A stretch of DNA of 64,000 bases from Streptomyces sp. SLBN-31 (GCF_006715395.1 NZ_VFNC01000002.1:1612001-1676000); one strand, 5' to 3'; positions 17,279 to 26,850 are shown, counted from the first letter of the stretch. Numbers and translations: made by a program. The notes: generated from the sequence alone by a model not told the origin.

Positions 17279-18352
17279 TCAGCCGGGCAGTGCGGCTTCC
17301 TTGGGCTCCGCCAGCCGGGGAGCGGGCGGGACCTCCCGGTGCGCCGGGTCCGTGACCTCGCCGACCAGGAGCTCCAGGACGTCCTCCAGCGCCACCAGGC
17401 CCAGCACCTTGCCGGACCCGTCGGCCACCTGGGCCAGATGGGTGGCCGCGCGGCGCATGACGGTCAGGGCGTCGTCCAGGGGCAGGTCCGAGCGCAGGGT
17501 CGTCATCGGCCGCCACAGCTGCTGCGGCACCGCCCGGTCCGAGTCCTCCAGGTCGAGTACGTCCTTCACGTGCAGGTAGCCCATGAAGGCGCCGTTGTCC
17601 GCGGCGACCGGGAAACGGGAGTACCCGGTGCGGGCGGTCAGCTCGACGATGCGACCCGGGGTGACCGAGGGCGGGACCGTCACCAGTGACTCGCGGCCCA
17701 GGAGCACGTCCGTCACCGGGCGGGAGCCCAGCTCCAGCGCGTCCTCCAGGCGTTCCTGCTCCTCGGGGTCGAGGAGGCCGGCCTGACCGGAGTCCTCCAC
17801 CAGGCGGTTGAGCTGCTCGCTGGTGAAGACGGCCTCCACCTCGTCCTTCGGCTCGACCCGGAAGAGCCGCAGGATGCCCCGGGCGCAGGCGCCGAGGGCC
17901 AGGGTGATCGGCTTGCAGAGGCGGGCGAAGTAGACCAGGCCGGGGCTGAGCCACAGCGCCGCCTTCTCGGGGGCCGCCATGGCCAGGTTCTTCGGGACCA
18001 TCTCGCCGATGACGAGGTGGAAGAAGACCACCGCGGCGAGCGCGATGACATAACCCAGCGGGTGGATCACGCCCTCCGGCAGGTGGATCCACTCGAAGAC
18101 CGGTTCCAGCAGATGGGCCACCGTCGGTTCGGCCACGGCACCCAGGGTCAGCGAGCAGACCGTGATGCCGAACTGGGCCGCCGCCATCATCTGGGGCAGC
18201 CGTTCCAGGCCGTAGAGGACCTGGCGGGCCCGTGCCGTGCCGAGCGGTTCGATCTGGCTGCGGCGGACGGAGACCAGGGCGAACTCGGCGCCGACGAAGA
18301 AGCCGTTGGCGAGCACGAGCAGGGCGGCGAACAGGAGTTGGAGCACGCTCAT
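17279..18352 (-). CDS. CNNM/CorC-type hemolysin family membrane protein
   Basis: Membrane protein of 357 residues: an N-terminal CNNM (DUF21) domain with about four helices, including VLANGFFVGAEFALVSVRRS and IGEMVPKNLAMA, and a CBS pair (about 200-320) beginning VTDVLLGRESLVTV. It lacks the long C-terminal CorC_HlyC domain of its neighbour. The family is tied to magnesium or cobalt transport or sensing. Its ATG overlaps the stop of the upstream paralogue by 4 nt (ATGA), so the two are translationally coupled. Confidence 0.9.
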   Translation of the reverse strand: MSVLQLLFAALLVLANGFFVGAEFALVSVRRSQIEPLGTARARQVLYGLERLPQMMAAAQFGITVCSLTLGAVAEPTVAHLLEPVFEWIHLPEGVIHPLGYVIALAAVVFFHLVIGEMVPKNLAMAAPEKAALWLSPGLVYFARLCKPITLALGACARGILRLFRVEPKDEVEAVFTSEQLNRLVEDSGQAGLLDPEEQERLEDALELGSRPVTDVLLGRESLVTVPPSVTPGRIVELTARTGYSRFPVAADNGAFMGYLHVKDVLDLEDSDRAVPQQLWRPMTTLRSDLPLDDALTVMRRAATHLAQVADGSGKVLGLVALEDVLELLVGEVTDPAHREVPPAPRLAEPKEAALPG

Positions 18353-19674
18353 CGGGCGACCTCCACGACCGGCCCGGTGCGCACCAGGCGGACCCGCTCG
18401 GCGCGGTAGTGGCCCACGCGGCGCACGGTGAGCCGCCAGCCGGGCAGTTCGGCCCGGTCGCCGGCGGCCGGGATGCGGCCGAGCAGGTCGGCGACGAGTC
18501 CGGCGACGGTCTCGTACGGCCCCTCGGGCACGTCGAGGCCGATGCGCTGCAGGATGTCGACCCGGCAGCTGCCGTCGGCGTCCCAGGCGGGCCTGCCGTC
18601 CTCCGGCGGGGCGGCGGCGAGCTCGGGCACGTCCTGGCCGTCGTGCTCGTCGCGGACCTCGCCGACGATCTCCTCGACGATGTCCTCCAGCGTCACCACG
18701 CCCGCCGTGCCGCCGTACTCGTCGACGACGACCGCGATGGGCTGCTCGCTGCGCAGCTGGGCCAGCAACGGCTGGACCGGCAGGGTCTCGGGGACCAGCA
18801 GGGCCGGGCGGGCGATGCGGACCACGGGGGTGCGCAGCCGGTCGTGCGCCGGGACCGCGAGCGCGTCCTTGAGATGGACCATGCCGACGACCTCGTCGAT
18901 CTTCTCCTTGTACACGGGAAAGCGGGACAGGCCGGTGGCGCGGGTCAGGTTGACCACGTCCTCGGCGGTCGCCGAGGACTGCAGCGCGCTGACCTTCACG
19001 CGCGGGGTCATGACGTGCTGCGCGGTCAGCTCACCGAGCGACAGCGTCCGTACGAAGAGGTCGGCGGTGTCCTGTTCCAGGGCGCCGGCCTGCGCCGAGT
19101 GCCGGGCCAGGGAAACGAGTTCGCCCGGGGTGCGGGCGGAGGCCAGTTCCTCGGCGGGCTCGACGCCCAGCGCCCGTACCAGCCGGTTGGCGACCGTGTT
19201 GAGCGCGGCGATGACCGGGCGGAACAGGCGGGCGAAGACGTGCTGCGGGCCGGCCACGAAACGGGCGACCTGCATGGGCTTGGACACCGCCCAGTTCTTG
19301 GGCACGAGTTCGCCGATCACCATCTGCACGGCCGAGGCAAGCAGCATTCCGACGACGACCGCGACGCCGGAGACCGCACCGGCGGGGATGCCGACGGCCG
19401 TGAACGGGCCGTGCAGCAGCCGGGCGAGCGCCGGTTCGGCGAGCATGCCGACGACGAGCGAGGTGATGGTGATGCCGAGCTGGGTGCCGGAGAGCTGGAA
19501 GGAGAGTTCCTTCAGCGACTCGGCGACCCTGCGGGCGCGCTTGTCGCCCTCGGCGGCGGCCTTCTCGGCGTCCGTGGACTCCACCGTGACCAGGCCGAAC
19601 TCGGCGGCCACGAAGAAGCCGTTCGCGAGGATCAGCAGGAACGCCGCAGCCAGGAGCAGCAGGGGGGTGGTCAT
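18349..19674 (-). CDS. CNNM/CorC-type hemolysin family protein with CorC_HlyC domain
   Basis: Paralogue of the downstream gene with the complete architecture in 441 residues: the DUF21 transmembrane domain (about 1-190; LILANGFFVAAEFGLVTVES, IGELVPKNWAVS), two CBS motifs (about 215-335; LSRFPVYKEKIDEVVGMVHL and VVDEYGGTAGVVTLEDIVEE), and a C-terminal CorC_HlyC beta domain ending RLVRTGPVVEVAR. It is the first gene of a two-gene operon in which the products may form heteromers. Confidence 0.92.
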   Translation of the reverse strand: MTTPLLLLAAAFLLILANGFFVAAEFGLVTVESTDAEKAAAEGDKRARRVAESLKELSFQLSGTQLGITITSLVVGMLAEPALARLLHGPFTAVGIPAGAVSGVAVVVGMLLASAVQMVIGELVPKNWAVSKPMQVARFVAGPQHVFARLFRPVIAALNTVANRLVRALGVEPAEELASARTPGELVSLARHSAQAGALEQDTADLFVRTLSLGELTAQHVMTPRVKVSALQSSATAEDVVNLTRATGLSRFPVYKEKIDEVVGMVHLKDALAVPAHDRLRTPVVRIARPALLVPETLPVQPLLAQLRSEQPIAVVVDEYGGTAGVVTLEDIVEEIVGEVRDEHDGQDVPELAAAPPEDGRPAWDADGSCRVDILQRIGLDVPEGPYETVAGLVADLLGRIPAAGDRAELPGWRLTVRRVGHYRAERVRLVRTGPVVEVAR

Positions 19675-19795
19675 GATGCCGCCACCTCGGTATGTCGACA
19701 GGGGGCGGCGCAGGTACTACAGGACGATCCGTCCATCGCTGGAGGGAGTCACTCCTCGGGTAGCAGGGGCAGCCGGTGTCCGCGGGAGCACCGGC

Positions 19796-19824
19796 GGCGG
19801 AGGCGCGACGAAAACGCCTCCGCC
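19796..19824 (-). terminator. terminator of the rib-his operon
   Basis: GGCGGAGGCG (19796-19805) and CGCCTCCGCC (19815-19824) form a perfect 10-bp stem with a 9-nt loop, 25 bp after the stop of the last operon gene. Confidence 0.75.
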
Positions 19825-19849
19825 AACAGATTAATCAAGACAGGGGTCT

Positions 19850-20293
19850 CTAGGGCAGATCCCTCGGCGAGCGGGCCTCGGCGAGCGCGCGCAGGGTGCG
19901 CGCGTCGGCGATGGCCCGTTCCCGGGCGATGCCGGGCTGGATGCCGAGCGCCGGCAGGCTGGTGCCGTCGCTGAGGTCGAGGAACACCCAGGGGTCGCCG
20001 GGGCGCAGGTTGACGTGCAGGATCTCGGGCCAGTCCAGATGCCGCCTGGTGGCGATGTTGACCACGGTGACGCCGGTGTCGTCGGCGACCACCTTCACCC
20101 GGGCGAGCAGGGCCAGGACTCCGGCCATCAGGGCTCCGGTGACGATGAAGCTGAGCCGCTCCCCCGGGCCGAGGCCCTCGAGCAGCAGCGCGACCGCGGT
20201 GATGACCACGAAGATCGCGACGCCGGCGGTGAGCAGGACCGCGCGGGTGCGGCCGGGACGGAACGTGACGGGAAGGGTGGGCAGGTCGGACAT
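19850..20293 (-). CDS. PH domain-containing membrane protein
   Basis: Protein of 147 residues with two adjacent N-terminal hydrophobic helices (about 18-40 and 48-65) and then a bacterial PH-like (bPH2-type) domain. The domain is marked by VVADDTGVTVVNIATRRHLDWPEI and DPWVFLDLSDGTSLPALGIQPG. Function is unknown. It starts 32 bp after the hisG stop and is the last gene of the operon. Confidence 0.8.
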   Translation of the reverse strand: MSDLPTLPVTFRPGRTRAVLLTAGVAIFVVITAVALLLEGLGPGERLSFIVTGALMAGVLALLARVKVVADDTGVTVVNIATRRHLDWPEILHVNLRPGDPWVFLDLSDGTSLPALGIQPGIARERAIADARTLRALAEARSPRDLP

Positions 20294-20325
20294 CTCTCTA
20301 CGGCTCTCCGGGCTTCCTACGGCTG

Positions 20326-21174
20326 TCAGAGACGGCAGGCGTGGATGGCCGTGGTCAGGATGGCCCGGGCGCCGATGTCGTACAGGTCGTCCATGATCCG
20401 CTGGGCCTCCTTGGCCGGGACCATCGCGCGGACGGCGACCCAGCCCTCGTTGTGCAACGGGGAGACGGTCGGGGACTCCAGGCCGGGGGTGAGGGCGACG
20501 GCCTTCTCCAGCTGCTCGACGCGGCAGTCGTAGTCCATCATCACGTACGTACGGGCCACCAGGACGCCCTGGAGCCGGCGCAGGAACTGCCGCACCTTGG
20601 GCTCCTCGCCGTCCGCGCCGGTGCGGCGGATGACGACGGCCTCGGACTTCATGATCGGCTCGCCGAAGACCTCCAGGCCGGCGTTGCGCAGCGAGGTGCC
20701 GGTCTCGACGACGTCGGCGATGACCTCGGCGACGCCGAGCTCGATGGCCGTCTCCACGGCGCCGTCCAGGTGGACGACGGAGGCGTCGACGCCGTTGTCG
20801 GCCAGGTGGCCCGCGACGATGCCCTCGTAGGAGGTGGCGATCGTCTTGCCCTTGAGGTCCGCCAGGCCCGCCGCGGCGCCCGGCTTGGAGGCGAAGCGGA
20901 AGGTGGAGCGGGCGAAGCCGAGCGGCAGGATCTCCTCGGCGTCGGCGCCGGAGTCGACCAGCAGGTCGCGGCCGGTGATGCCGATGTCGAGCTGTCCGGA
21001 GGAGACGTAGATCGCGATGTCGCGGGGGCGGAGGTAGAAGAACTCGACGTCGTTCGACGGGTCGACGGTCCGCAGTTCCTTGGACTCACGGCGCTGCCGG
21101 TAGCCGGCCTCATGCAGCATCTCCGCCGCAGGGCCTGAGAGGGAACCCTTGTTGGGGACGGCGATGCGCAGCAT
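20326..21174 (-). CDS. hisG: ATP phosphoribosyltransferase (long form)
   Basis: First enzyme of histidine synthesis, joining PRPP and ATP. The 282-residue length and the C-terminal regulatory domain (after about 210, with YVMMDYDCRVEQLEKAVALTPG) make it the long, histidine-inhibited hexameric form. Catalytic-domain motifs are LRIAVPNKGSLSGPAAEML, YVSSGQLDIGITGRDLL and the PRPP loop EVIADVVETGTSLRNAGLE. It follows hisE by 47 bp. Confidence 0.97.
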   Translation of the reverse strand: MLRIAVPNKGSLSGPAAEMLHEAGYRQRRESKELRTVDPSNDVEFFYLRPRDIAIYVSSGQLDIGITGRDLLVDSGADAEEILPLGFARSTFRFASKPGAAAGLADLKGKTIATSYEGIVAGHLADNGVDASVVHLDGAVETAIELGVAEVIADVVETGTSLRNAGLEVFGEPIMKSEAVVIRRTGADGEEPKVRQFLRRLQGVLVARTYVMMDYDCRVEQLEKAVALTPGLESPTVSPLHNEGWVAVRAMVPAKEAQRIMDDLYDIGARAILTTAIHACRL

Positions 21175-21221
21175 GAGGTCGGCTTCCTTCGCGTTCGTTT
21201 CGTGTGGGAACGGGGTGTGAC

Positions 21222-21494
21222 TTACAGGTGGGCGTAGACGTCGTCCAGGGAGATCCCGCGGGCGACCATCATCACCTGGACGTGGTACAGCAGCTGCGAG
21301 ATCTCCTCGGCGGCCGCCTCCTTGCCCTCGTACTCGGCGGCCATCCAGACCTCGGCGGCCTCCTCGACGACCTTCTTGCCGATGGCATGGACGCCCTTGC
21401 CGAGCAGTTCTGCGGTGCGGGAGGTGGCGGGATCGCCGTGGGCGGCCTTGTGCTGGAGCTCGGTGAAGAGCTCCTCGAACGTCTTATTGGACAT
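21222..21494 (-). CDS. hisE: phosphoribosyl-ATP pyrophosphohydrolase
   Basis: Second enzyme of histidine synthesis, removing pyrophosphate from phosphoribosyl-ATP. It is 90 residues long, the free-standing form not fused to HisI. The MazG-like motif is [28 protein letters not shown], with the metal-binding glutamates. Only hisE and hisG lie here; the remaining his genes must be elsewhere. Confidence 0.96.
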   Translation of the reverse strand: MSNKTFEELFTELQHKAAHGDPATSRTAELLGKGVHAIGKKVVEEAAEVWMAAEYEGKEAAAEEISQLLYHVQVMMVARGISLDDVYAHL

Positions 21495-21528
21495 GGTGAG
21501 CGTCAGACTACGCCAAAGGGACCTTGGC

Positions 21529-22014
21529 TCAGTGCCACGGTTCAGATACTGAGCGGAGGGTGGCCGCGGTCGCCACCGCCGCCGTCACCGCCTCGTGCCC
21601 CTTGTCCTCGTTGGAGCCCTCGAGGCCGGCCCGGTCCAGGGCCTGCTCCTCGTTGTCACAGGTCAGCAGGCCGAAGCCGACCGGGACGCCGGTGTCGACG
21701 GAGACCTGGGTGAGGCCCTGGGTGACGCCCTGGCATACGTAGTCGAAGTGCGGGGTACCGCCGCGGATGACGACACCGAGGGCGACGATCGCGTCGTAGC
21801 CGCGGCCCGCGAGGACCTTGGCGACCACCGGGAGCTCCCAGCTGCCGGGGACCCTCAGGAGGGTCGGCTCGTCGATGCCGAGTTCGTGCAGGGCGCGCAG
21901 GGCGCCGTCCACCAGGCCGTCCATCACCTTCTCGTGCCACTGCGCCGCGATGACGGCGACCCGCAGGTCTCCGACGTTGCGTACGGACAGCTCCGGTGCG
22001 CCCTTGCCGCTCAC
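21529..22014 (-). CDS. ribH: 6,7-dimethyl-8-ribityllumazine synthase
   Basis: Penultimate riboflavin enzyme, condensing dihydroxybutanone phosphate with the ribityl-pyrimidine. It is 161 residues, the usual size. Motifs are [36 protein letters not shown], the active-site loop [21 protein letters not shown] with His, and [17 protein letters not shown]. It would assemble into an icosahedral or pentameric shell. It lies 34 bp upstream of hisE, in one operon. Confidence 0.97.
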   Translation of the reverse strand: MSGKGAPELSVRNVGDLRVAVIAAQWHEKVMDGLVDGALRALHELGIDEPTLLRVPGSWELPVVAKVLAGRGYDAIVALGVVIRGGTPHFDYVCQGVTQGLTQVSVDTGVPVGFGLLTCDNEEQALDRAGLEGSNEDKGHEAVTAAVATAATLRSVSEPWH

Positions 22015-22039
22015 GTTCTCTTGTCTCCTCGGGGTGCTG

Positions 22040-23383
22040 TTACTGGTTGTTGCAGGTGGACGCCGGGACGGTGTCCAGCCAGGGCAGGTCGTGTCCCATC
22101 CGGTCCCGCTTGGTGCGCAGGTAGCGGAGGTTGTGCTCGCCCGCCTGTACGGGCATCGGCTCGCGGCCGGTGACCTTGAGGCCGTGGCGGACGAGCGCGT
22201 CGGTCTTCTCGGGATTGTTGGTCATCAGACGCAGGCTGCGGACGCCGAGGTCCTTAAGGATCTGGGCGCCGGCGCCGTAGTCCCGGGCGTCGGCGGGCAG
22301 GCCGAGCTCCAGGTTGGCGTCGAGGGTGTCGCGGCCGCGCTCCTGGAGTTCGTAGGCGCGCAGCTTGGACAGCAGGCCGATGCCGCGTCCCTCGTGTCCG
22401 CGCAGGTAGACGACCACTCCTCGGCCCTCTTCCTGGATGCGGTCCAGGGAGGCGTTCAGCTGGGGGCCGCAGTCGCAGCGCAGGGAGGCGAAGATGTCGC
22501 CGGTCAGGCACTCGGAGTGGACGCGGACCAGGACGTCCTCGCCGTCGCCGATGTCGCCGTGGACGAGGGCGACGTGCTCGACGCCGTCGACGGTGGAGCG
22601 GTAGCCGTAGGCCGTGAACTCGCCGTGGGCGGTGGGCAGGCGGGTCTCGGCCTCCCGGCGGACGGTGGGCTCGGAGCTGCGGCGGTAGGCGATCAGATCC
22701 TCGATGGAGATGATCGTCAGGCCGTGCTTGCGGGCGAACGGGATCAGTTCGGGCAGGCGCAGCATGCGGCCGTCCTCGCCGGCGATCTCGACGATCGCGC
22801 CGGCCGGGCGCAGGCCCGCGAGCCGGGCGAGGTCCACGGCCGCCTCGGTGTGGCCGTCGCGGGTGAGGACGCCGCCGGGCCTGGACCGCAGCGGGAAGAT
22901 GTGCCCGGGGCGGACGAAGTCGCCCGGTTCGGCGTCGCCGCTCGCCAGGAGCCGCAGCGTGGTCGCCCGGTCGGCGGCGGAGATGCCGGTGGTCACGCCG
23001 TGGGCGCCGGAGGCGTCGACGGAGACGGTGAAGGCGGTCTTCATCGACTCGGTGTTGTCGTCGACCATCTGCGGCAGGTTCAGCCGGTCGAGTTCCTCGC
23101 CCTCCATGGGGGCGCAGATCAGGCCGCGGCACTCGCTCATCATGAAGGCGACGATCTCGGGCGTGACCTTTTCGGCGGCGACGACGAGGTCGCCCTCGTT
23201 CTCGCGGTCCTCGTCGTCGACGACCACGATGGGGCGGCCGGCCGCGATGTCGGCGATGGCCTGCTCGATCGGGTCGAGGGACCAGTCCTCGATGCCGTCC
23301 GCGCTGTACAGGATCGGTGGGGTCGAAGGGGCGGCGCGTAGCGCCTCGGTCAGGGTGGTGGTGGGAGACGGGTGGGCGCTCAT
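22040..23383 (-). CDS. ribBA: bifunctional DHBP synthase / GTP cyclohydrolase II
   Basis: 447 residues. The N-terminal RibB domain (about 30-235) makes 3,4-dihydroxy-2-butanone 4-phosphate and shows [31 protein letters not shown] and [17 protein letters not shown]. The C-terminal RibA domain opens GTP and shows [24 protein letters not shown] (zinc cysteines), [19 protein letters not shown] and [12 protein letters not shown]. The ATG at 23383 overlaps the ribM stop (ATGA). It supplies both branches of the pathway in this operon. Confidence 0.97.
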   Translation of the reverse strand: MSAHPSPTTTLTEALRAAPSTPPILYSADGIEDWSLDPIEQAIADIAAGRPIVVVDDEDRENEGDLVVAAEKVTPEIVAFMMSECRGLICAPMEGEELDRLNLPQMVDDNTESMKTAFTVSVDASGAHGVTTGISAADRATTLRLLASGDAEPGDFVRPGHIFPLRSRPGGVLTRDGHTEAAVDLARLAGLRPAGAIVEIAGEDGRMLRLPELIPFARKHGLTIISIEDLIAYRRSSEPTVRREAETRLPTAHGEFTAYGYRSTVDGVEHVALVHGDIGDGEDVLVRVHSECLTGDIFASLRCDCGPQLNASLDRIQEEGRGVVVYLRGHEGRGIGLLSKLRAYELQERGRDTLDANLELGLPADARDYGAGAQILKDLGVRSLRLMTNNPEKTDALVRHGLKVTGREPMPVQAGEHNLRYLRTKRDRMGHDLPWLDTVPASTCNNQ

Positions 23384-24021
23384 GCCGGCGCTCCTTCCAG
23401 GACGGGCTGCGGCGTCCTGCGGGAGCGCAGCCACCAGTCGCGCATGCCCCACAGGACGAGTGCGCCGTAGATGACGTAGACGAAGCCGGAGAAGGCGTAG
23501 CCATTGGCGAAGTTGAGGGGGACGCCGACGACGTCGACGAGGAGCCAGGCGATCCAGAACTCGACCATGCCCCGTGCCTGGGCGTACATGGCGACGACGG
23601 TGCCGACGAAGATGTAGGCGTCCGGCCAAGGGTCCCAGGACAGGCTCGGGTACGCCTTGAAGAGCAGGGCGACGGCGACCGTGCCGGCCGCGGCGGCGGC
23701 GATCATCGCGCCGCGCTCGCGCCAGGTGGCGAACCGCGGGTTGATGTGGCCGTCCGCGGACCGTTCCTTGTCGCGGTTCCACTGCCACCAGCCGTAGAGG
23801 GCGACCACCATGACGACGACCTGCTTGCCGGCGCTGCCGGCGAGGTGGCCGTAGAAGGCGATGAACAGGACGAGGCCGGAGAGGAACTGCACGGGCCAGG
23901 TCAGCAGGGAGCGGCGCCAGCCGAGGGCGAGGGTGATCAGGCCGAGGATGTTGCCGATCATGTCCGACCAGATGATGTGCTGGCCGAACATGACGAACGC
24001 CTGGGAGTTCAGCCAGTTCAC
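23380..24021 (-). CDS. ribM: riboflavin transporter RibM (PnuC/PnuX family)
   Basis: Membrane protein of 213 residues with about seven hydrophobic helices in the PnuC fold (for example [37 protein letters not shown], and the conserved [10 protein letters not shown]). PnuC proteins usually carry nicotinamide riboside, but one set between ribE and ribBA under an FMN riboswitch is the RibM/PnuX type, shown to carry riboflavin in Corynebacterium and Streptomyces. The GTG start overlaps the ribE stop (GTGA), and its own stop overlaps the ribBA start. Confidence 0.9.
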   Translation of the reverse strand: MNWLNSQAFVMFGQHIIWSDMIGNILGLITLALGWRRSLLTWPVQFLSGLVLFIAFYGHLAGSAGKQVVVMVVALYGWWQWNRDKERSADGHINPRFATWRERGAMIAAAAAGTVAVALLFKAYPSLSWDPWPDAYIFVGTVVAMYAQARGMVEFWIAWLLVDVVGVPLNFANGYAFSGFVYVIYGALVLWGMRDWWLRSRRTPQPVLEGAPA

Positions 24022-24623
24022 TTGGCCGCCCCCTGACCGCTCGCGAGCAGGCGCTCGACGTACTTGGCGACGACGTCGACCTCGAGGTTGACCGGGTCGC
24101 CGGGCTGCTTGATGCCCAGAGTGGTCAGGGCGAGGGTGGTGGGGATCAGGCTGATCGTGAAGTAGTCGGGGCCGGCGTCGACGACGGTGAGGCTGATGCC
24201 GTCGACGGTGATGGAGCCCTTCTCGACGACGTAGCGCGAAAGGTCCGCCGGGAGCGAGATCTTGACGATCTCCCAGTTCTCGGAGGGCTTGCGCTCCAGG
24301 ACCTCGCCCGTGCCGTCGACATGGCCCTGCACGATGTGGCCGCCGAGGCGCGCGCCCACGGCCGTGGGGCGTTCGAGGTTGACGCGGGAGCCGGCCGCGA
24401 TGGCGCCGAGGCTGGAGCGGCTGAGGGTCTCGGCCATGACGTCGGCGGTGAACTCGTCGCCCTCGTGGTCCACGACGGTGAGGCAGACGCCGTTGACGGC
24501 GATGGAGTCCCCGTGCTTCGCGCCCTCGGTGACTACGGGGCCGCGCACTCGGAAGCGACAGGCGTCGCCGAGGTTCTCGACCGCGGTGATCTCGCCCAGC
24601 TCTTCGACGATTCCGGTGAACAC
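24018..24623 (-). CDS. ribE: riboflavin synthase, alpha chain
   Basis: Dismutates two lumazine molecules to riboflavin. It is 201 residues with two tandem lumazine-binding repeats: [12 protein letters not shown] with [10 protein letters not shown] in the first and [19 protein letters not shown] with [11 protein letters not shown] in the second. It is the first gene of the operon, behind the FMN riboswitch. The GTG start is placed 9 nt after AGGAGG. Confidence 0.97.
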   Translation of the reverse strand: MFTGIVEELGEITAVENLGDACRFRVRGPVVTEGAKHGDSIAVNGVCLTVVDHEGDEFTADVMAETLSRSSLGAIAAGSRVNLERPTAVGARLGGHIVQGHVDGTGEVLERKPSENWEIVKISLPADLSRYVVEKGSITVDGISLTVVDAGPDYFTISLIPTTLALTTLGIKQPGDPVNLEVDVVAKYVERLLASGQGAAK

Positions 24624-24664
24624 TTCCCGGGTCCTCCTGCCTCATTCGGGCACGGACTCCGGGG

Positions 24665-24735
24665 CTGTCGAAGACGACAGAGTACGGGCGAGGACACCGG
24701 GGGCGACGCCGGACAGACTCATCCACTTGGATGAG
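24665..24735 (-). promoter_or_regulatory. two hairpins between the FMN aptamer and ribE (expression platform)
   Basis: CTGTCG/CGACAG (24665-24680, 4-nt loop) and CTCATCC/GGATGAG (24718-24735, 4-nt loop) are both perfect short stems in the leader downstream of the aptamer. Neither has a U-run, so control is more likely translational or Rho-dependent than intrinsic. Confidence 0.4.
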
Positions 24736-24769
24736 CGCATACGGCGGCGCGCACGAATGCCCGCCCGCC

Positions 24770-24896
24770 GCGCACTGCCTCCCATCCGGACTTTAACCGT
24801 CGGTCCAGGAATTTCACCTGGTCAACCGGCCGCTGGAAGCGACCGGGTCGCGGACTGTAACCGCCGGTTCGGAATTTCACCGACCCCGGAGTGCGC
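24770..24896 (-). promoter_or_regulatory. FMN riboswitch (RFN element)
   Basis: On the minus strand, P1 is closed by GCGCACT (24896-24890) with AGTGCGC (24776-24770). Inside are the invariant blocks GGTGAAATTCCGAACCGGCG, ACAGTCCGCGACCC, a second GGTGAAATTCC and AGTCCGGATGGGAGGCAG. The aptamer binds FMN and represses the rib operon that follows. Confidence 0.97.
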
Positions 24897-25126
24897 TGCT
24901 TCTGGTACAGAGCCAGTGTGCCACGCCTGATCGACGTCCATACGGGTGAGGGGTGTGGGTTGGCTCACAGCGAACGTCACTGGACTTCTCAACTCCCGCC
25001 CCGCTGTTGGACCCTATGGTCTAGTCCTTTTTGGATCATAGACCGGCCCGGCGGCGGTGACGACGGCCCTTGCCCGCCGCCGGGCCTCCCCACGGCGTCG
25101 TCGTCGCGCTCTGGCAGGGTGGTGCC

Positions 25127-26014
25127 ATGAACAGCGCGCCCGCCGAGGAGTTCGAGCTCCACCGCCCCCGTCTGTTCGGACTGGCCTACCGCATGCTGGG
25201 CTCCGCCGAGGAGGCCGAGGACACGGTCCAGGACGCGTATCTCCGCTTCAGCGGCGCCGATCGCGCGGGCATCGAGCATCCGGCGGCCTGGCTCGCCAAG
25301 GTCGTCACCAACCTCTGCCTCAACCGGCTGACGTCGGCGCGGGCGCGGCGCGAACGGTACGTCGGGCCCTGGCTGCCGGAGCCCGTGCTCACCTCGGACG
25401 GCACACTGGGCCCGCTGGAGTCGGCCGAGCAGCGGGAGGCCGTGTCGATGGCGATGCTGGTCCTGCTGGAGCGGCTGACGCCGACGGAGCGGGCGGTGTA
25501 CGTGCTGCGGGAGGCTTTCGGGTACGGCCACCGGGAGATCGCCGGGGTGCTGGACGTGACCGAGGCCAACTGCCGTCAGCTGTACCGGCGGGCGGTGCGG
25601 CGGGTGGGCGAGGAGCGGTCGCGGTTCGAGCCGGTGCCCGAGCGGCAGGCGGAGCTTGTCGCCTCGTTCCTCGGGGCGGCCCGCGACGGTGATCTCGCCG
25701 GGCTGGAGAAGCTGCTCACCGCGGACGTGACCTGGTCGAGCGACGGCGGCGGCAAGGTCAGCGCGGCCCGGCGGCCGGTCGAGGGACGCGAAAAGGTCGC
25801 GCGGCTCGCGGTGGGCGGCGCCGAGCGGTTCGCGGCGGGGCTGCGCTACACGCCGGCCGAGATCAACGGCGAGTACGGGCTGGCCGCGTGGGCGGGCGAC
25901 GTCCTGGCCGGCGTGGTCGCCTTCGAGGTGCGGGACGGTCTGATCGCCCATCTGCGGGTCGTGGTGAACCCGGACAAGCTGGACTTCGTACGGCGTCAGC
26001 TCGCGCGGCCGTAG
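25127..26014 (+). CDS. ECF41-group RNA polymerase sigma factor
   Basis: 295 residues. The sigma-2 region (about 10-80; LYRLTY-like HRPRLFGLAYRMLGSAEEAE, DTVQDAYLRF) and sigma-4 region (about 115-165; LTPTERAVYVLREAFGYGHR, CRQLYRRAVRRV) are joined to a SnoaL-like C-terminal domain (about 175-295). That domain carries the ECF41 signature WSSDGGGKVSAARRPV. In this group the extension replaces an anti-sigma factor and tunes activity. The ATG follows AGGGTGG. Its target promoter lies just downstream, in front of the partner oxidoreductase. Confidence 0.93.
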   Translation: MNSAPAEEFELHRPRLFGLAYRMLGSAEEAEDTVQDAYLRFSGADRAGIEHPAAWLAKVVTNLCLNRLTSARARRERYVGPWLPEPVLTSDGTLGPLESAEQREAVSMAMLVLLERLTPTERAVYVLREAFGYGHREIAGVLDVTEANCRQLYRRAVRRVGEERSRFEPVPERQAELVASFLGAARDGDLAGLEKLLTADVTWSSDGGGKVSAARRPVEGREKVARLAVGGAERFAAGLRYTPAEINGEYGLAAWAGDVLAGVVAFEVRDGLIAHLRVVVNPDKLDFVRRQLARP

Positions 26015-26019
26015 GGGCG

Positions 26020-26047
26020 TGTCACATTTCGCCGGGGCCGCGCGGTC
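26020..26047 (+). promoter_or_regulatory. ECF41-type promoter of the partner oxidoreductase gene
   Basis: TGTCACA (26020-26026) followed after 16-17 bp by CGGTC (26043-26047) closely fits the ECF41 target motif TGTCACA-N16-CGTC. It sits 5 bp after the sigma gene's stop and about 57 bp before the next ATG. Confidence 0.6.
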
Positions 26048-26103
26048 TGAGCTGACGTGGGGTGTTCCACCGGGGAGCGCCCGCGTTCGAAGGGACTGAC
26101 GGC

Positions 26104-26844
26104 ATGACCACGATCCTGGTGACCGGCGGGACGGGCACCCTCGGCCGACTCGTCACCGAGCGGCTGCGCGCGGACGGGCACGACGTGCGGGTGCTGAGCC
26201 GACGCACCCCTCCCTACGCCGTCGACCTGCGCGAGGGCGGCGCCGGACTGGACGCGGCGGTCGACGGAGTGGACACGATCGTGCACTGCGCCTCCACGCA
26301 GACCGGCGGGGACGAGAAGGCGGCGGCGAACCTGATCGCGGCGGCACGGCGGGCGGGCGTGGGCCACCTGGTCTACATCTCGATCGTCGGCGTCGACCGG
26401 GTGCCGTTCCCGTACTACCGGACCAAGCTCGCCGTGGAAAGGGCGGTGGAGGAGTCGGGACTCGGCTGGACGGTGCTGCGGGCGACCCAGTTCCACGACC
26501 TTCCCGTGATGCTGTTCCGGACGCTGGCCAGGCTGCCGGTCCTGCTGCTGCCCGCGAGGGTGGCTGACCAGCCGATCGAGGTGGCCGAAGTGGCGGACCG
26601 GCTGGCCGAGTTGGCGCAGGGCGAGCCCGCCGGGCGGGTCGAGGACATGGGCGGTCCGCAGATCCGCACCCTGGAGTCGCTGGCCCGCTCCTATCTGAAG
26701 GCGACGGGGCGCAGGCGCGCCGTGCTCAGCGTGCCGCTGTTCGGCAAGGCGTACCGGGCCTTCCGCGAGGGCGGCCACCTGACCTCGGAACACGCCGTCG
26801 GGAAGGGGACGTTCGAGGAGTACCTGGCGCGGCTGCAGGAATAG
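26104..26844 (+). CDS. NAD(P)-binding SDR/NmrA-like oxidoreductase (ECF41 partner)
   Basis: Atypical short-chain dehydrogenase of 246 residues. The Rossmann motif is TGGTGTLGRLV (residues 7-17); later motifs are HLVYISIVGVDRVPFPYYRTK (with the Tyr-x-x-x-Lys pattern) and the C-terminal region FREGGHLTSEHAVG. ECF41 sigma genes are regularly followed by an oxidoreductase, epimerase or carboxymuconolactone decarboxylase (COE), which is their main target. This gene fits that pattern and has the matching promoter. The substrate is unknown. Confidence 0.88.
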   Translation: MTTILVTGGTGTLGRLVTERLRADGHDVRVLSRRTPPYAVDLREGGAGLDAAVDGVDTIVHCASTQTGGDEKAAANLIAAARRAGVGHLVYISIVGVDRVPFPYYRTKLAVERAVEESGLGWTVLRATQFHDLPVMLFRTLARLPVLLLPARVADQPIEVAEVADRLAELAQGEPAGRVEDMGGPQIRTLESLARSYLKATGRRRAVLSVPLFGKAYRAFREGGHLTSEHAVGKGTFEEYLARLQE

Positions 26845-26850
26845 ACCGGG

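Noticed and set aside
23380..24021. Nicotinamide riboside transporter PnuC
   Set aside because: Fold agrees, but its place inside an FMN-riboswitch rib operon, with overlapping stop and start codons, makes RibM the better call.
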